Origin: Kitasatospora acidiphila
Lineage (GTDB): Bacteria; Actinomycetota; Actinomycetes; Streptomycetales; Streptomycetaceae
Direction: 5' to 3'
DNA: 64,000 bases
NCBI RefSeq assembly: GCF_006636205.1
Contig: NZ_VIGB01000003.1
Span: forward strand, 3,072,001 to 3,136,000
Shown: piece by piece, positions 16,696 to 27,054 of the stretch
Numbering within the stretch: position 1 is the stretch's first letter
How the letters are laid out: the number at the start of each line of letters is the position of its first letter
The notes under the pieces: model-generated
Databases searched by the model: none
What the model was told of the DNA's origin: nothing
What the model saw: the letters and a program-made list of their open reading frames with translations, nothing else
Position numbers and translations under genes: made by a program

Positions 16696-19585
16696 TCAGC
16701 TGCAGCCGCTGGTGGAGCCGCAGCCCTCGCACAGGTAGCAGCTGCCCGCGCGGCGCATCTTGGTGCCGCAGGAGAAGCAGAGCGGCGCGTCGGCGTTCAG
16801 GCCGAGCTGGATCTCCAGCAGCTCCGTCGAGTTGTGCGGCGCCTTGGCGGCGGTCGGCGCCGGCAGCTCGACGACCTGGTCGGCCCGGGTGGCCAGCGGC
16901 GCGGACTGGGCCAGGCTCTCGACGTCCACGTCGTCCTCGAGCGGCTCGTAGGAGCCGGTCTCCAGGTGGCGCTGGCGCTCCTCGACGGAGTGGATGCCGA
17001 GCGCCGAGCGGGTCTCGAACGGCAGGAAGTCCAGCGCCAGGCGGCGGAAGATGTAGTCGACGATCGACTGGGCCATCCGCACGTCCGGGTCGTCGGTCAG
17101 ACCGGCCGGCTCGAAGCGCATGTTGGTGAACTTCGAGACGTAGGTCTCCAGCGGGACGCCGTACTGCAGGCCGACCGAGACGGCGATGGAGAAGGCGTCC
17201 ATCATGCCCGCCAGGGTGGAGCCCTGCTTGGACATCTTGAGGAAGACCTCGCCGAGGCCGTCGTCCGGGTAGGAGTTGGCGGTCATGTAGCCCTCGGCGC
17301 CGCCCACCGTGAAGGAGGTGGTGATGCCGGGACGGCCCTTGGGCAGGCGCTTGCGGACCGGGCGGTACTCGACCACCTTCTCCACCGCGGTCGGCTCGAC
17401 CGTGGCCGGGGCCGCCTTCGCCTCGTCGCCCTTCTTCTTGGCCGACAGCGGCTGGCCCACCTTGCAGTTGTCGCGGTAGATCGCCAGCGCCTTGACGCCC
17501 AGCTTCCACGCCTCGAAGTAGATCTCCTCGACCTCCTCGACGGTGGCGTTCTCCGGCATGTTGACGGTCTTGGAGATCGCGCCGGAGATCCACGGCTGGA
17601 TCGCCGACATCATGCGGACGTGGCCCATCGGGGAGATGGAGCGCTCGCCCATCGCGCAGTCGAAGACCTCGTAGTGCTCGGTCTTCAGGCTCGGGGCGTC
17701 GAGGACGTTGCCGTGCTCGGCGATGTGCGCCACGATCGCCTCGATCGCCTCACCGTGGTAGCCCAGGCGCTTGAGGGCGCGCGGCACGGTGTTGTTGACG
17801 ATCTGCATCGAGCCGCCGCCGACCAGCTTCTTGAACTTGACCAGGGCGAGGTCGGGCTCCACACCGGTGGTGTCGCAGTCCATCATCAGGCCGATGGTGC
17901 CGGTCGGGGCCAGCACCGAGGCCTGGGCGTTGCGGAAACCGTTCTGCGCGCCGATCCGCAGCACGTCCTGCCAGGTCTCGTTGGCGGCGGCCCAGACCGG
18001 GGCGTCCAGGTCGTCCAGCGCGACGGCGGTCAGGCTGGCGTCCGCGTGCTGCTTCATCACCCGCTGGTGCGGGCGGCGTTGCGGGCGTAGCCGTCGTACG
18101 GGCCGACCACACCGGCCAGTTCGGCGCCGCGGCGGTAGGCGGTGCCGGTCATCAGCGAGGTGATGGCACCGGCCAGCGCGCGGCCGCCGTCCGAGTCGTA
18201 GGCGTGGCCGGTGGCCATCAGCAGCGCGCCCAGGTTGGCGTAGCCGATGCCCAGCTGGCGGTAGGCGCGGGTGGTCTCGCCGATCTTCTCGGTCGGGAAG
18301 TCGGCGAAGCAGATCGAGATGTCCATCGCGGTGATGACCAGCTCGACCACCTTGGCGAAGGTGACCGCGTCGAACCCCTGACCGCCATCAGACGCAGTGT
18401 CGTCGCGGAGGAACTTCATCAGGTTCAGCGAGGCCAGGTTGCAGCTGGAGTTGTCCAGGTGCATGTACTCGGAGCAGGGGTTGGACGCGTTGATCCGACC
18501 CGACTCCGGCAGGTGTGCCAGTGGTTGATGGTGGAGTCGTACTGGATGCCCGGGTCGGCGCAGGCCCAGGCCGCCTCGGCCATCTTGCGGAACAGCTTCT
18601 TGGCGTCGACGGTCTCGATGACCTCGCCGGTCAGCCGGCCCCGCAGGCCGAACTCGGTGCCGTTCTCCACCGCCGTCATGAACTCGTCCGACACCCGGAC
18701 CGAGTTGTTGGCGTTCTGGTACTGGACGGAGGTGATGTCGTCGCCGCCCAGGTCCATGTCGAAGCCCGCGTCACGCAGCGCGCGGATCTTCTCCTCCTCC
18801 TTCACCTTGGTCTCGATGAAGGCCTCGACGTCCGGGTGGTCCACGTCGAGCACGACCATCTTGGCGGCCCGGCGGGTGGCGCCACCGGACTTGATGGTGC
18901 CGGCCGAGGCGTCCGCGCCGCGCATGAAGGAGACCGGGCCGGAGGCGTTGCCGCCGGAGGAGAGCAGCTCCTTGGAGGAGCGGATCCGGGAGAGGTTCAG
19001 GCCGGCGCCGGAGCCGCCCTTGAAGATCATCCCCTCTTCCTTGTACCAGTCCAGGATCGACTCCATGGAGTCGTCCACGGCCAGGATGAAGCAGGCGCTG
19101 ACCTGCTGCGGCTGCTTGGTGCCGACGTTGAACCAGACCGGGGAGTTGAAGCTGAACACCTGGTGGAGGAGGGCGTGGGTCAGCTCGTGCTCGAAGACCT
19201 CGGCGTCGGCGGCGGAGGCGAAGTAACCGTTCTTCTCACCGGCGGCGCGGTAGGTCAGCACCACCCGGTCGATGATCTGCTTCAGGCTCCACTCGCGCTG
19301 CGGGGTGCCCAGGGCGCCGCGGAAGTACTTGCTGGTGACGATGTTGACCGCGTTCACCGACCAGAAGTCGGGGAACTCGACGCCGCGCTGCTCGAAGTTG
19401 ATCGAGCCGTCGCGCCAGTTGGTCATGACGACGTCGCGCCGCTCCCAGGTGACCTCGTCATAGGGGTGGACCCCGGGGGTGGTGTAGATGCGCTCGATCC
19501 GCAGACCGCCCTTGGGGGCCTTGCCGCCCTTGCCGGCCTTCTCGGACTTCGACCCGCGCGCGCTGCCGCTCGTGGTGTCTGTCAC
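16696..19585 (-). CDS. nrdJ: Vitamin B12-dependent class II ribonucleotide reductase (two frameshifts)
   Basis: Adenosylcobalamin-dependent ribonucleotide reductase, which makes deoxyribonucleotides independently of oxygen. 963 residues once repaired. Recognisable blocks are the N-terminal IYTTPGVHPYDEVTWERRDV, the central GTIGLMMDCDTTGVEPDLAL, and the C-terminal Cys-rich redox tail CFSCGTKMRRAG…CYLCEGCG. GTG 19585 is chosen because GGAGGAGAA precedes it and the N-terminus then matches streptomycete NrdJ. The frame breaks at GG 18508-18509 (restoring HTCPESGRINASNPCSEYMH) and at GGG 18071-18073 (restoring the run into QRVMKQHADA). Lies downstream of nrdR with 180 bases between; the two are likely cotranscribed. 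No B12 riboswitch was recognised in front of it. Confidence 0.93.
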
Positions 19586-19765
19586 TTCTTCTCCTCCTCC
19601 TGGGCAAACGCCCGGCATACCCCAATTGTCCTTCTCGGGGTGTGCTGCTTCGCTTCTCCTGGTGGGCGGGCAGGCCGGGGGCACCGACCGGTTCGCACCG
19701 TCTGTGTTGGTTTGCGCGCCGTTTTCGGGCACGCCTGAGCCCCGGAGGGCGTGGGTAACCGCCTC

Positions 19766-20272
19766 CTAGGGCGCCGCGGCGGGGACGGGCACGGCGGAGC
19801 CGTCCTCGTCCTGCGCGGTGGTGGACCGCTCCGCGCCTCGCAACTCCGCGATGGCGGCCTCGAAGTCCGCAAGTCCGTCGTATGCCTGGTACACCGAGGC
19901 GAACCGCAGGTACGCGACGACGTCCAGGTCCTTCAGCGGGCCGAGTATGGCCAGGCCCACGTCATGTGTGGAGAGCTCGGCGCTGCCACTGGCGCGCACG
20001 CACTCCTCCACCCGCTGGCCGAGCAGCGCCAGGGCGTCCTCGGTGACCGGTCGGCCCTGGCAGGCCTTGCGGACCCCGGAGATCACCTTCTCGCGGCTGA
20101 ACGGCTCGGTCACCCCGCTGCGCTTGATCACCATGAGCGCGGCCGTCTCCACCGTGGTGAACCGCCGACTGCAGTCGGGGCACTGGCGGCGGCGGCGAAT
20201 CGCACTGCCGTCGTCAGTGGTGCGACTGTCGACCACACGGCTGTCGGAGTGCCGGCAGAAGGGGCAGTGCAC
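19766..20272 (-). CDS. nrdR: Transcriptional repressor NrdR
   Basis: Zinc-ribbon and ATP-cone repressor that senses ATP/dATP and represses ribonucleotide reductase genes. 168 residues. The N-terminal zinc ribbon shows CPFC and CPDC, followed by SRRFTTVE. The ATP cone includes [21 protein letters not shown] variable tail ([14 protein letters not shown]) extends past the usual end. Upstream of nrdJ on the same strand, with NrdR-box-like sites ~90-135 bases upstream, indicating autoregulation of the nrdR-nrdJ unit. Confidence 0.97.
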   Translation of the reverse strand: MHCPFCRHSDSRVVDSRTTDDGSAIRRRRQCPDCSRRFTTVETAALMVIKRSGVTEPFSREKVISGVRKACQGRPVTEDALALLGQRVEECVRASGSAELSTHDVGLAILGPLKDLDVVAYLRFASVYQAYDGLADFEAAIAELRGAERSTTAQDEDGSAVPVPAAAP

Positions 20273-20360
20273 GGGGAACTCCCTTCCTGGGCGAACCGGC
20301 TGAGCGGGCTGGGCAGAGCCATAGTCTAGGCCACGCGGTCAAGATCGAATAACACGGGGA

Positions 20361-20408
20361 CCACAACCTGTGGGCTGCGAGCAGCTATACAACCACTAGA
20401 TCTTGCGT
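20361..20408 (-). promoter_or_regulatory. Pair of NrdR-box-like palindromes
   Basis: On the minus strand ACGCAAGATCTAGTGG (20408-20393) closely matches the general NrdR box ACACWATATMTNGTGT. A second palindrome, CCACAGGTTGTGG (20373-20361), is centred about 33 bases away, roughly three helical turns. Paired boxes at helical spacing are typical of NrdR operators. Confidence 0.7.
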
Positions 20409-20618
20409 GGCGCACCATCCAACACGCCAGACGCGCAGTGGCTCCGGAATCACCCCGCGCAATCGCCGCAGGTCAGTTGCGAGTCGCTCGTGCGAGCCAT
20501 TTCGGCCACTCACCCGAACGGTCGAGAAGAGCACGCTAGAATCACTGATCGAACATTTAATCGACCGCACATACACCCAAAGCCTTGATCGAGTCACGCG
20601 ACTCCGAAATAATTCACT

Positions 20619-20632
20619 CGAACGTGTGTTTG
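20619..20632 (+). promoter_or_regulatory. LexA (SOS) box upstream of lexA
   Basis: CGAACGTGTGTTTG fits the actinobacterial SOS box CGAAC-N4-GTTYG. It lies 72 bases before the lexA ATG, consistent with autoregulation. Confidence 0.88.
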
Positions 20633-20703
20633 GCGCAACCTTTCGATAGGTGCTGCCGTTGGGCTGGGCAAGCAGGGAAGACCGCCCGTCGAGAGGGGCC
20701 GCC

Positions 20704-21582
20704 ATGAGCACCGTACAGACCAGTAGCACCAATAACACCGCTCTCCAGAACACCGTTGCCGACGGCCGCGGCATCCCGGTACAGGAGGACCGCAGCAGCA
20801 TGGACCGCAGCGACAGCTCCCGTCCCGGCGGCGCGCCGGGCTTCCTCCAGGACCAGCCGGTCGAGCACGCCTCGGTGCAGGACGTGCCGCTCGGCCTGCC
20901 CGGCGGCCAGGCCCGCGCGCTGCCCGGCCGCCCGCCGGGGATCCGCACCGACGAGGCCGGGCTGACCGAGCGGCAGCGCCGGGTGATCGACGTGATCCGG
21001 GATTCGGTGCAGCGCCGCGGCTATCCGCCGAGCATGCGGGAGATCGGCCAGGCAGTCGGGCTCTCCTCCACCTCCTCGGTGGCCCACCAGCTGATGGCCC
21101 TGGAGCGCAAGGGCTTCCTGCGGCGCGACCCGCACCGCCCCCGGGCCTACGAGGTGCGCGGCGTCGAGGTCACCCGCCCCAACACCGCCGATGCCGCGGG
21201 CCGCCCCTCCACCTCCTATGTGCCGCTGGTCGGCCGGATCGCCGCCGGTGGGCCGATCCTGGCCGAGCAGACGGTCGAGGACGTCTTCCCGCTCCCCCGC
21301 CAGCTGGTCGGCGAGGGTGAGCTGTTCGCACTCACCGTGCGCGGCGACTCGATGATCGAGGCGGCCATCTGCGACGGGGACTGGGTCACCGTGCGCCGCC
21401 AGCCGGTCGCCGAGAACGGCGACATCGTGGCCGCCATGATCGACGGCGAGGCCACCGTCAAGCGCCTCAAGCGCGAGGACGGCCGGATCTGGCTGCTGCC
21501 GCACAACCCGGCCTACGAGCCGATCCCGGGCGACAACGCGACCATCCTGGGCAAGGTCGTCGCGGTGCTGCGTCGCCTCTGA
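20704..21582 (+). CDS. lexA: SOS response repressor LexA
   Basis: SOS regulator and self-cleaving serine protease, 292 residues. The winged-helix domain starts at [20 protein letters not shown], near residue 85. The cleavage site is the Ala-Gly in GRIAAGGPI. The catalytic Ser is in [13 protein letters not shown] and the catalytic Lys in [13 protein letters not shown] 20704 is chosen by GAGAGGGG at good spacing and by the position of the SOS box. The N-terminus carries an ~80-residue extension ([20 protein letters not shown]…), longer than usual for streptomycete LexA and low in predicted structure. RecA-stimulated autocleavage should derepress the regulon, including recA in this window. Confidence 0.97.
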   Translation: MSTVQTSSTNNTALQNTVADGRGIPVQEDRSSMDRSDSSRPGGAPGFLQDQPVEHASVQDVPLGLPGGQARALPGRPPGIRTDEAGLTERQRRVIDVIRDSVQRRGYPPSMREIGQAVGLSSTSSVAHQLMALERKGFLRRDPHRPRAYEVRGVEVTRPNTADAAGRPSTSYVPLVGRIAAGGPILAEQTVEDVFPLPRQLVGEGELFALTVRGDSMIEAAICDGDWVTVRRQPVAENGDIVAAMIDGEATVKRLKREDGRIWLLPHNPAYEPIPGDNATILGKVVAVLRRL

Positions 21583-21604
21583 CCCGGGCGTGCCCCACCT
21601 GCTT

Positions 21605-21639
21605 CTGACGGGCCGTCGGTGTATCCGGCGGCCCGTCAG
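21605..21639. terminator. Hairpin between lexA and dinG
   Basis: CTGACGGGCCG (21605-21615) pairs perfectly with CGGCCCGTCAG (21629-21639). It starts 23 bases after the lexA stop and lies between convergent genes, so it could act in both directions. Confidence 0.75.
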
Positions 21640-21708
21640 CCTTGTCTGCCCCCGTCGGCGTCGTCTTCCCCGCCGCCCTTGTCTGCCCGCAGGCCCGGCT
21701 GAGCCCGG

Positions 21709-23885
21709 TCAGCCCCGCTTGGCAACCGGCCGAACCGGCGGCGCACTCTGGTCGATGGCCGCCAGCGACCGGCGCACCTGGTTGCGATCCGTGGTGTACC
21801 AGAAGTCGGGCATCGAGGCCCGGAAGAAGCCGCCGTACCGCGCGGTGGCCAGTCGCGGATCGAGCACCGCGACCACGCCCCGGTCGTCGGCCGCCCGGAC
21901 CAGCCGGCCCGCGCCCTGCGCCATCAGCAGCGCGGCATGCGTGGCCGCCACCGCCATGAAGCCGTTCCCGCCGGCCTCCTCCACCGACTTCTGCCGGGCG
22001 CTCATCAGCGGATCATCGGGCCGCGGGAACGGGATCCGGTCCATCACCACCAACTGGCAGGCGGAGCCCGGCACATCCACGCCCTGCCACAGCGACAGGG
22101 TGCCGAACAGGCAGGTCTCGGCATCGCTCGCGAAGTTCCGGATCAGCTCGCCCAGGGTGTCCTCGCCCTGCAGCAGGATCGGGTAGTCCAGCCGCTCGCG
22201 CAGCTGCTCGGCGGCGGTCTGGGCGGCCCGCATCGAGGAGAACAGCCCGAGCGTGCGACCGCCGGCGGCACCGATCAGCTCGGCCAACTCGTCCAGCATC
22301 TGCGGCCGTTCCGGCTCCCGGCCGGGCGCCGGCAGATGCTTGGCGACATAGAGGATGCCCTGCTTGGGATAGCTGAACGGCGAGCCGACGTCCAGCGCCC
22401 GCCAGACCGGCGGCGCGTCCTCGCTCAGGTCCCGGTCCGGCTCCGCCCCGCTGCGCTGCTCCGGCAGCCGCCCTCGCCGGGCAGTCCGACCGAGGCGGCC
22501 ACCCCGGTGAAGTCCCCGCCCAGTTTCAGGGTGGCCGAGGTCAGCACCACCGAGCGCTCCTTGTAGAGGTTCTCCCGCAGCAGCCCGGAGACGCTCATCG
22601 GCGCCACCCGCAACGAGGCCGGCATCAGCCCGTAGCGGTCGCTGCGCTCGATCCAGATCACGTCGTACGGCGACTCCTCGAGCAGCCTCTCGGTGGTGTC
22701 GTGCAGCGACTCGACGGCGGCCATCGCCTGCTTGCGGACCGCGTCCTCGTCGGTGAGGCCCTTGTCCCGGATCTCGCCGAGCGAGGTGATCACCTGGCGG
22801 CTGGCGTCCCGGATCGCGGCGACCGCATAGCCGAGGTACTCGGGCAGTTCGTCGACCTTGCCGGGCTGGGCGGTCTCCATCAGGCCGTGGTAGCTCTCGG
22901 CGGCGGCCTGCAGCGCGTCCACCGCCTTCTCGTTGGCCAGCCGGGCGGCCCGCTTGACCGCGCGGTTGACCGCGCCGACGGTGAGCTCCGCGGTGGCCGC
23001 GCCGGTCACCCGGTTCACCAGCTCGTGCGCCTCGTCGATGATCAGCAGCTCGTGCTCGGGCAGCACCGGGGCGCCCTCGATCGCGTCGATCGCCAGCAGC
23101 GCGTGGTTGGTCACCACCACATCGGCCAGCTTGGCGCGCTCCCTGGCCCGCTCCGCGAAGCACTCCGGCCCGTACGGGCAGCGGGTGGCGCCCAGGCACT
23201 CCCGGGAGCTGACCGAGAGCTGGGCCCAGGCCTTGTCGGAAACGCCCGGGGTCAGGTCGTCCCGGTCGCCGGTCTCGGTCTCGTCGGCCCAGTCGCGCAG
23301 CCGCAGCACGTCCTCGCCGAGCTTGCCGGTCGGCCCGGCGATCTCCTCCAGCGGGATCAGCCCCTCGCCCTCCTCGCTGGGCGCGCCCTCGTGCGCCCGG
23401 TGCAGGCAGAGGTAGTTGGAGCGGCCCTTGAGCATGGCGAACTGCGGGCGGCGCCGCAGCACCGGGTGCAGCGCGTCCACGGTGCGCGGCAAGTCCCGCT
23501 CCACCAGCTGGCGTTGCAGCGCCAGGGTGGCGGTGGCCACCACCACGCGGTCGCCGTGCGCCAGCGCCGGCACCAGGTAGGCCAGCGACTTGCCGGTGCC
23601 GGTGCCGGCCTGCACCAGCAGGTGCTCGGCACTCTCGACGGCCTCGGCGACCGCCTCGGCCATCCTGATCTGGCCGGGCCGCTCGACGCCGCCGACCGCG
23701 GTGACCGCGGCGTGCAGCAGTTCAGGGATCCGGCCGGCGGTCTCGGCGACGAAGGCGGCGGGCTCGGCGGGCTCGGCGGGCTCGGCGGGCTCGGCGGGCT
23801 CGGCGGGCTCGGCGGGCTCGGCGGGCTCGGCGGGCTCGGCGGGGAGATCCTCGGCCGGCAACTGGGGTGCGGAGTCGTTCCTCAT
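21709..23885 (-). CDS. dinG: DinG-family ATP-dependent DNA helicase (frameshifted)
   Basis: XPD-like superfamily 2 helicase of the DinG type, 725 residues once repaired. Walker A is AGTGTGKSLAYLVPAL; DEAH appears in LLIIDEAHELVNRV; the late motif QGAGRLVRAADDRGVVAVLD is clear. Cysteines in the region LCLHRA…ECLGATRCPYGPEC fit an iron-sulfur cluster site. The N-terminus carries nine Ala-Glu-Pro repeats. The frame breaks near CC 22468-22469 (plus strand); one extra base joins VGLPGEGG to LPEQRSGAEPDRDLSEDAPP. In many bacteria dinG is damage-inducible; no SOS box was identified here. It is convergent with lexA and lies 12 bases downstream of the siderophore operon. Confidence 0.9.
23761..23841 (-). 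repeat. Nine perfect 9-base tandem repeats in dinG
   Basis: GGCTCGGCG (plus strand) is repeated exactly nine times, coding Ala-Glu-Pro on the minus strand. The unit keeps the frame, and perfect identity suggests recent expansion. Confidence 0.95.
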
Positions 23886-23897
23886 GGCACTCCAACC

Positions 23898-25715
23898 CTA
23901 CGGTGCCGGACTGACAACGCTCTCCCGCGGACCTGGCAGCGCACTGCCCGCCGGGTCCGCCAGCGGATTGGCCACCCGTCCGTGCACCGCGGCGTGCGGT
24001 CGCTGCGGGCGGTCCCGGTAGCCGTCGAGCAGCAGCCGGTTGCGGTTCAGGCAGAGCCGGTCGATCTCGGGGGTGAGCAGGTCGAACAGTGCGAACCGGT
24101 CCGCCAGCTCCGGGAACCGCCGCTGGTAGGCCGTGATCTCGCCGCGCAGCAGCTCCCAGAACTCCGGCTCGGGCAGCCCGCAGCGGCGCTCCAGCAGCGG
24201 CGCCAGGAACCGGTAGACGCCGATGAACAGCCCGGCGTGCAGGAACTGGCACAGCCCCGCCGGGCCCTCCCGCAGCAGCACCCCGGTGACCGCCGGATCC
24301 AGCCCGCGCAGCTCCCGCAGGTCCCGGTCACTGATGTTGACGTCGTCCACGAAGTCCTTGACGGCCAGCCGGACCGGCACGTCGCGCTGGTCGAACAGCA
24401 CGATCGCGTTCTCCCCGTGCGGCGAGAACACCGTGCCGTAGCGGTAGAGGAAGTGCAGCAACGGCGGCAGCATCACCGCGAACAGCCGCCTCGTCCAGTC
24501 CCGCGCCGTCAGCCCGGACCGGGCGATCAGCTCCTCGACCAGGCTGCGCCCGTCGCCGCCGGTCTGCAGCAGCGCCGCCAGGGTGCGCCCGCGCTCGCCG
24601 GGCTCCAGACAGCTGCCCAGCGGCTCCCGCCAGATCGCGCCGAGCAGCTCCTTGTACTGGTACGGCGCCTCCGGCAGCCGCGCGTAGTACGGGTGCCGGA
24701 CCGCCACCGAGGCGACCTCGCCCAGCAGCACCACCCGGCACTCCTCGCGCAGGAACCGGTCCTGGTCGCGCAGCCGGTGGATCCACGCGGTCACGGCCGG
24801 CGCGGCCAGCGCCCGCTCGGTCGGCAGGCCGCGCCACACCAGGGTGTTGAGCACCGAGAGCGGCAGCTTCACGGTCCGCCGCTGCGGGCTGGTGATGTTG
24901 AAGAAGGTCCGGATCGACTGCTGCGGCAGCCGCAGGTCCCGGTCGACCGGCAGCAGCACGATCCGGCCGTCGGCCACCCAGGGTGCGAACAGCGGCAGCA
25001 CCGTCTCGTCCCACTGCCAGGGATGCACCGGCAGCAGCAGGTAGCGGGTCGGGTCCAGGCCGCGGTCGGCGAGCAGCAGCCGGTAGCCGGCCAGCACCTC
25101 CAGGTCCAGCTCCTGGCGGTAGAGCTGCTCCGGCTCGGCCAGCTCGCCGATGCCCCGGTAGGCGGCCAGGTCGCGGTGGACGGCCAGCCAGCGCAGGCTC
25201 TGCAGCTGCCGCGCCTCGGGGGCCCAGGCGGCGGCGTCCGAGGCCGAGAAGCCGAGCCGGCCCTTGTTCGGCACGATCCACGGGTGTCCGGTCTGGTGGC
25301 CCTCCAGGGTGGTGTGGTCCAGCTCGGCCAGCTCGGCCGCCGTCAACTGCTGGGCCGCCAGCCGGACGTCGGCGAGCAGGGTGGCGGTCAGCTCCCGGAC
25401 CAGGTGGCCGACCGTGTCCCCGGTGAGCCCGAGCGGCTGACGGGCCGCCAGCAGGAACTCCAGCGGGTCGTCGGCCGGCTCGCCGTCCCGGCGCACCGAG
25501 CCGGGCTCGACCTGCCAACTGCCGTAGGCACCGCGCCGAGCGGCGAACCGGTAGACCGGACCGCCGGGGAGCGCGATCCGGTAGCCGTCGTCGACCGGTT
25601 CGGGGGTCAGCAGTTCCTCGTAGGCGAACTCGCCGAGCATCTTGGCCAGTAGCGCCCGGCAGGCCTGCTGCCAGCGGCCAGCGGTGAGGGCGTCATCGGC
25701 CGGCGGACGGTGCAT
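23898..25715 (-). CDS. IucA/IucC-family siderophore synthetase, second of two
   Basis: NRPS-independent siderophore synthetase of 605 residues. It condenses a carboxylate (usually citrate or a half-amide) with a hydroxamate amine using ATP. Visible conserved blocks are GHPWIVPNKGRLGFS, LLLPVHPWQWDE, SIRTFFNITSPQRRTVKLPL and the C-terminal FGVNA-equivalent SPHGENAIVLFDQRDVPVRL. A C-terminal FhuF-like reductase domain is not present. Overlaps the N-hydroxylase gene by 23 bases and is last in the operon. By resemblance to IucC, RhbF and DesD it probably performs the final condensation; that ranking is inference. Confidence 0.92.
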   Translation of the reverse strand: MHRPPADDALTAGRWQQACRALLAKMLGEFAYEELLTPEPVDDGYRIALPGGPVYRFAARRGAYGSWQVEPGSVRRDGEPADDPLEFLLAARQPLGLTGDTVGHLVRELTATLLADVRLAAQQLTAAELAELDHTTLEGHQTGHPWIVPNKGRLGFSASDAAAWAPEARQLQSLRWLAVHRDLAAYRGIGELAEPEQLYRQELDLEVLAGYRLLLADRGLDPTRYLLLPVHPWQWDETVLPLFAPWVADGRIVLLPVDRDLRLPQQSIRTFFNITSPQRRTVKLPLSVLNTLVWRGLPTERALAAPAVTAWIHRLRDQDRFLREECRVVLLGEVASVAVRHPYYARLPEAPYQYKELLGAIWREPLGSCLEPGERGRTLAALLQTGGDGRSLVEELIARSGLTARDWTRRLFAVMLPPLLHFLYRYGTVFSPHGENAIVLFDQRDVPVRLAVKDFVDDVNISDRDLRELRGLDPAVTGVLLREGPAGLCQFLHAGLFIGVYRFLAPLLERRCGLPEPEFWELLRGEITAYQRRFPELADRFALFDLLTPEIDRLCLNRNRLLLDGYRDRPQRPHAAVHGRVANPLADPAGSALPGPRESVVSPAP

Positions 25716-27054
25716 GGTGCGGCTCCTTGGTGGCGGCGCCGCCCTGGGTCGGCAGGGTGGCGGGGGCGAAGCTGGTCCAGGCGGTCCGGGCCGGTAGCGG
25801 GTGCACCACCCGGCCGGTGAGCGCGTTCAGGATCACTGCCGCGCGGTGGGCGCCCAGGCCCAGGTCGGGGGTACCGACGCCGTGGGTGTGCAGTTCGGCG
25901 TTCTGCACGTAGAGGCCGCCGGTCAGGGCGGGTGCGGTGGCCACCCGGTGGTCCAGGTCGACCCGGAAGCGGCCCTGCTCGTCCCAGTCGATCAGGCCGG
26001 CCAGCGGGTCGAGGAACGCCGGGTGGGCGGCCCGGTAGCCGGTGGCGAGCACCACGGTGTCGGTGCGCAGGGTGCGGCCGGCGCCCGAGTCGCGGTGCAG
26101 GCAGCGCAGTTCCAGGCCGCCGCACGGGCCGGGCAGCGCGGCGGTCACCTCGGTGCCGGGGGTGATCTCCGCGTCCACCGCGCCGATCGGGCGGCCGATG
26201 GTGCGCTCGTAGAGCAGGTCGTGGATGTCGGCCAGGGTCTCGGCGCTGGCCGCCTTGTGCAGCTGCCACTGCTCGGCCACCAGGCGGTCGCGCACCGCCT
26301 CGGGCAGCGCGTGGAAGTACCGGGTGTAGTCGGGGGTGAAGTGCTCCAGGCCGAGCTTGGAGTACTCCATCGGCGCCAGCGCCCTGGTCCGGGTGAGCCA
26401 GCGCAGCCGGGTGCCGTCCTCGCCGCGGGAGCGCAGCAGGTCGAGGAAGACCTCGGCGCCGGACTGCCCGGAGCCGACCACGGTGATGTCCCGGGCCGGC
26501 CGCAGCTCGGCGCGCCGCCGCAGGTAGTCGCCGGAGTGCCAGACCGCCGGGTGGCCCTCGAGCGCGGCGAAGGCGGCCGGCCAGACCGGCCTGGTGCCGA
26601 CGCCGAGCACCAGGTTGCGGGAGCGGACGGTCTCACTGCCGCCGAGCTCCGCCTCGAAGAGGCCGTCCGCCCAGCGGACCGCCGCGACCTCGGCGCCGAA
26701 CCGGCAGCTGGGCAGCCGCTCGGCCACCCAGCGGCAGTAGTGGTCGTACTCTCGCCGGGCCAGCTGGAACCGCTCGGCGAAGTAGAACGGGAAGAGCCGC
26801 TCGTGGGCCCGCAGGTAGTTGAGGAACGACCACGGGTTGGTCGGGTCCACCAGCGAGACCAGGTCGGCCAGGAACGGCACCTGCATCCGGGCCCCGTCCA
26901 CCAGCATCCCGGGGTGCCAGCGGAACTCGGGCCTGGCCTCGCAGAAGAGCGCGGTCAGCCCGGGCACCCGGTCGGCCAGCGCGGCCAGTGACAGGTTGAA
27001 CGGTCCGATCCCGACCCCGAGCAGGTCATAGGGCTGGTCCTGCTGGCGGTTCAT
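25693..27054 (-). CDS. L-lysine/ornithine/diamine N-monooxygenase of the siderophore operon
   Basis: Flavin-dependent N-hydroxylase (IucD/RhbE family), 453 residues. FAD site GVGIGPFNLSLAAL, NADPH site VVGSGQSGAEVFLDLL, and the C-terminal ATGYRAAHPAFLD are all visible. It makes the N-hydroxyl group of a hydroxamate using oxygen and NADPH. The substrate could be lysine (aerobactin type) or a diamine such as 1,3-diaminopropane or cadaverine; the sequence alone does not settle this. Overlaps the acetyltransferase gene by four bases upstream and the synthetase by 23 bases downstream. Confidence 0.94.
   Translation of the reverse strand: MNRQQDQPYDLLGVGIGPFNLSLAALADRVPGLTALFCEARPEFRWHPGMLVDGARMQVPFLADLVSLVDPTNPWSFLNYLRAHERLFPFYFAERFQLARREYDHYCRWVAERLPSCRFGAEVAAVRWADGLFEAELGGSETVRSRNLVLGVGTRPVWPAAFAALEGHPAVWHSGDYLRRRAELRPARDITVVGSGQSGAEVFLDLLRSRGEDGTRLRWLTRTRALAPMEYSKLGLEHFTPDYTRYFHALPEAVRDRLVAEQWQLHKAASAETLADIHDLLYERTIGRPIGAVDAEITPGTEVTAALPGPCGGLELRCLHRDSGAGRTLRTDTVVLATGYRAAHPAFLDPLAGLIDWDEQGRFRVDLDHRVATAPALTGGLYVQNAELHTHGVGTPDLGLGAHRAAVILNALTGRVVHPLPARTAWTSFAPATLPTQGGAATKEPHHAPSAGR

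Larger units (their letters stand above)
20273..20703. other. 431-base divergent promoter region between nrdR and lexA
   Basis: No gene is seen. It contains the NrdR-box pair on the nrdR side (20361-20408) and a LexA box on the lexA side (20619-20632). The stretch 20500-20620 is unusually AT-rich for this genome, as expected for promoters. Confidence 0.7.

Noticed and set aside
19586..19765. Possible B12 riboswitch before nrdJ
   Set aside because: No B12-box-like conserved core was recognised, and nrdJ is downstream of nrdR with NrdR boxes further up.
22701..25652. Plus-strand frame of 983 codons opposite dinG and the siderophore synthetase
   Set aside because: A Gly/Gln/His-rich shadow frame in high-GC DNA; the minus-strand genes are supported by motifs.
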